The translations under genes were made by a program, and so were the position numbers. A stretch of 64,000 nucleotides of DNA from Candidatus Limnocylindrales bacterium (GTDB lineage Bacteria > Desulfobacterota > Binatia > UBA1149 > CAITLU01). Positions 63,111 to 64,000 of this stretch are shown here, piece by piece; the stretch's first letter is position 1, and every line of letters starts with the position of its first letter. The notes under the pieces are model-generated. The model ran no database searches and was not told where the DNA came from. It saw nothing but the letters and a program-made list of their open reading frames with translations. Location of the stretch: assembly GCA_035571835.1 (NCBI GenBank), contig DATNBU010000044.1, positions 62,001 to 126,000 of the forward strand. The letters are read 5' to 3'.

Positions 63111-64000
63111 CACCAGTCCTTCTCGACAGGTTCGTATCTCTGCTTCTCGGCCTTGTCCTTGCTCGCGCGGCGCTCGGCTTCGCGATCACGGATGCCCTGC
63201 AGGAGCTGCGCAGGATCGGTCTTTTCCTTGTCTTCCTGTTTGGCCTTCTGCCCGCCGGGCTGCTGCTGGCCGCCCTGCTGCTGTTGCTGCTGCTGATCCG
63301 TTTGATCCTGCTGCTGCTGGTCTTCCTTCTTCTGTTCGTCCTTTTTCTGTTGATCCTGTTTCTGCTGGTCCTGCTTGTCCTGGTCCTGCTTCTGCTGCTC
63401 AGGAGGAGTCAGCAGCTGGATCGCAGCGGCAAGCTCCTCGAGCGCGGTCGTCTGCGCGGAGCGCGTGTCGGCGAAAGCCGGCGGATTGATGCCGAGGCTC
63501 TGCACGGCGCTGTCCATCGACGAGCGTGCACTGTCGACGTGGGTGGCGGCCTCTCCGAGACGCTGCGGCAGATCTTCGGGAACCTTTCCCTTCGCTTCGG
63601 GTGGGATCGGCTGCTTGGCCTGCTCGCGCAGCGCATCGGCGATCGGCTGCGCATTGTTCGACAACGTCTGCTGGCGCGCACCGAGCGGGCCGGCTTTCTC
63701 CGACCAGTCCTTGTCCGGCGCGGCGCTCGCCATCGCGGACGTTTCTTCGGTCTGGTCACCGAGCTCGAGCTGGCGCTGCGCAAGCTCCTTCAGATGATCG
63801 ATCACGCTGAAGAACAGACGCCTCAGGTCTTCGATCCTTTCGATGGCTTCCTTCACGGCTGCCTGCGACGGCTGCCACGCCTCGGCCGGGAGCGCATCGC
63901 CTTTGCTCGACGCTTCCTGGGCAAGCGCGTCGAGCTTGCTCGATGCCTCGTCGAGCGCGCCGCGCGCTGCCGTGAGATAGGTCGCGGCGAGATCGAGCCT
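63110..64000 (-). CDS. Gln-rich coiled-coil protein of the Bat locus (partial)
   Basis: 296 codons are visible; the frame is open through the right edge of the window, so the N-terminus is missing. The visible part is helical (RRLFFSVIDHLKELAQRQLELGDQTEE, LEELAAAIQLLTPPEQ) and then strongly Gln/Lys/Asp-rich with QQQ/KQD runs, ending in ERRASKDKAEKQRYEPVEKDW. Similar Gln-rich tails occur in BatC-type and DUF4175-like proteins beside BatA/B. The gene lies directly upstream of BatD with a one-base overlap. Family assignment is tentative. Confidence 0.6.
   Translation of the reverse strand, partial: RLDLAATYLTAARGALDEASSKLDALAQEASSKGDALPAEAWQPSQAAVKEAIERIEDLRRLFFSVIDHLKELAQRQLELGDQTEETSAMASAAPDKDWSEKAGPLGARQQTLSNNAQPIADALREQAKQPIPPEAKGKVPEDLPQRLGEAATHVDSARSSMDSAVQSLGINPPAFADTRSAQTTALEELAAAIQLLTPPEQQKQDQDKQDQQKQDQQKKDEQKKEDQQQQDQTDQQQQQQQGGQQQPGGQKAKQEDKEKTDPAQLLQGIRDREAERRASKDKAEKQRYEPVEKDW

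Noticed and set aside
63110-63500. Plus-strand Leu/Pro-rich frame opposite the Gln-rich tail
   Set aside because: Antisense to the partial Bat-locus gene and explained by the CAG/CTG-rich repeat codons.

Overview
The window is 64 kb of high-GC bacterial chromosome, about two thirds G+C by eye. No rRNA, tRNA, CRISPR array or complete insertion sequence was seen. The gene content suggests an uncultured deltaproteobacteria-like organism, for example Binatota/Desulfobacterota: many stand-alone lipid and CoA enzymes, Cys-rich secreted proteins with acidic Ca-binding-like motifs, an AddAB-like repair pair, BatD/BatE, a Baeyer-Villiger monooxygenase and two ECF sigma/anti-sigma pairs. The taxon is an inference; no marker gene is present.

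Layout. 0-7 kb: DUF1499 protein, then a translationally coupled nuclease/helicase pair. 7-8.2 kb: ECF sigma factor with a NrsF-type anti-sigma factor. 8.2-18.2 kb: enoyl-CoA isomerase-like protein, flavin-binding protein, DsbA-like thioredoxin, M20 amidohydrolase, PEP-mutase-like lyase, alkylglycerone-phosphate-synthase-like flavoenzyme, glycosyltransferase, acyl-CoA ligase and galactokinase. 18.2-26.6 kb: cell envelope genes (ExoD, a Trp-rich DUF6600-like protein, peroxiredoxin, a large CLCA-like vWA protein, CDF transporter, MscL). 26.6-35.3 kb: small-molecule enzymes, acetyltransferases, a methyltransferase and a dockerin-repeat protein.

35.5-43.9 kb is a block of clearly lower G+C, all on the minus strand, that looks like a horizontally acquired defence island. 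It holds a DUF4062-like/NACHT/HEAT-repeat NLR-type protein and, upstream of it, a tightly packed four-gene operon. In transcription order the operon encodes a BrnT RNase toxin; an ImmA/IrrE metallopeptidase fused to a macrodomain and carrying a BrnA-like N-terminus; a P-loop nucleotide kinase fused to an adenylosuccinate-synthetase homologue in which Ser replaces the catalytic Asp, as in phage PurZ; and a DUF7002-like protein with possible resemblance to DarT-type ADP-ribosyltransferases. Together these look like an undescribed nucleotide/ADP-ribose-based defence or toxin-antitoxin system, and this is the main discovery candidate.

43.9-64 kb returns to the host-like composition: D-aminoacylase-like amidohydrolase and TauD dioxygenase, membrane proteins, a lipoprotein, methyltransferase, Rid protein, Baeyer-Villiger monooxygenase, DoxX, a second ECF sigma/anti-sigma pair, Zn-alcohol dehydrogenase, a diiron-type MBL protein, and BatE-BatD followed by a Gln-rich protein running off the right edge.

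Non-coding structure includes two copies of a long perfect palindrome (11.6 and 26.6 kb), a 9-bp tandem repeat (19.0 kb), a 27-bp triple repeat that is itself a small open frame (25.0 kb), and several hairpins in leaders.
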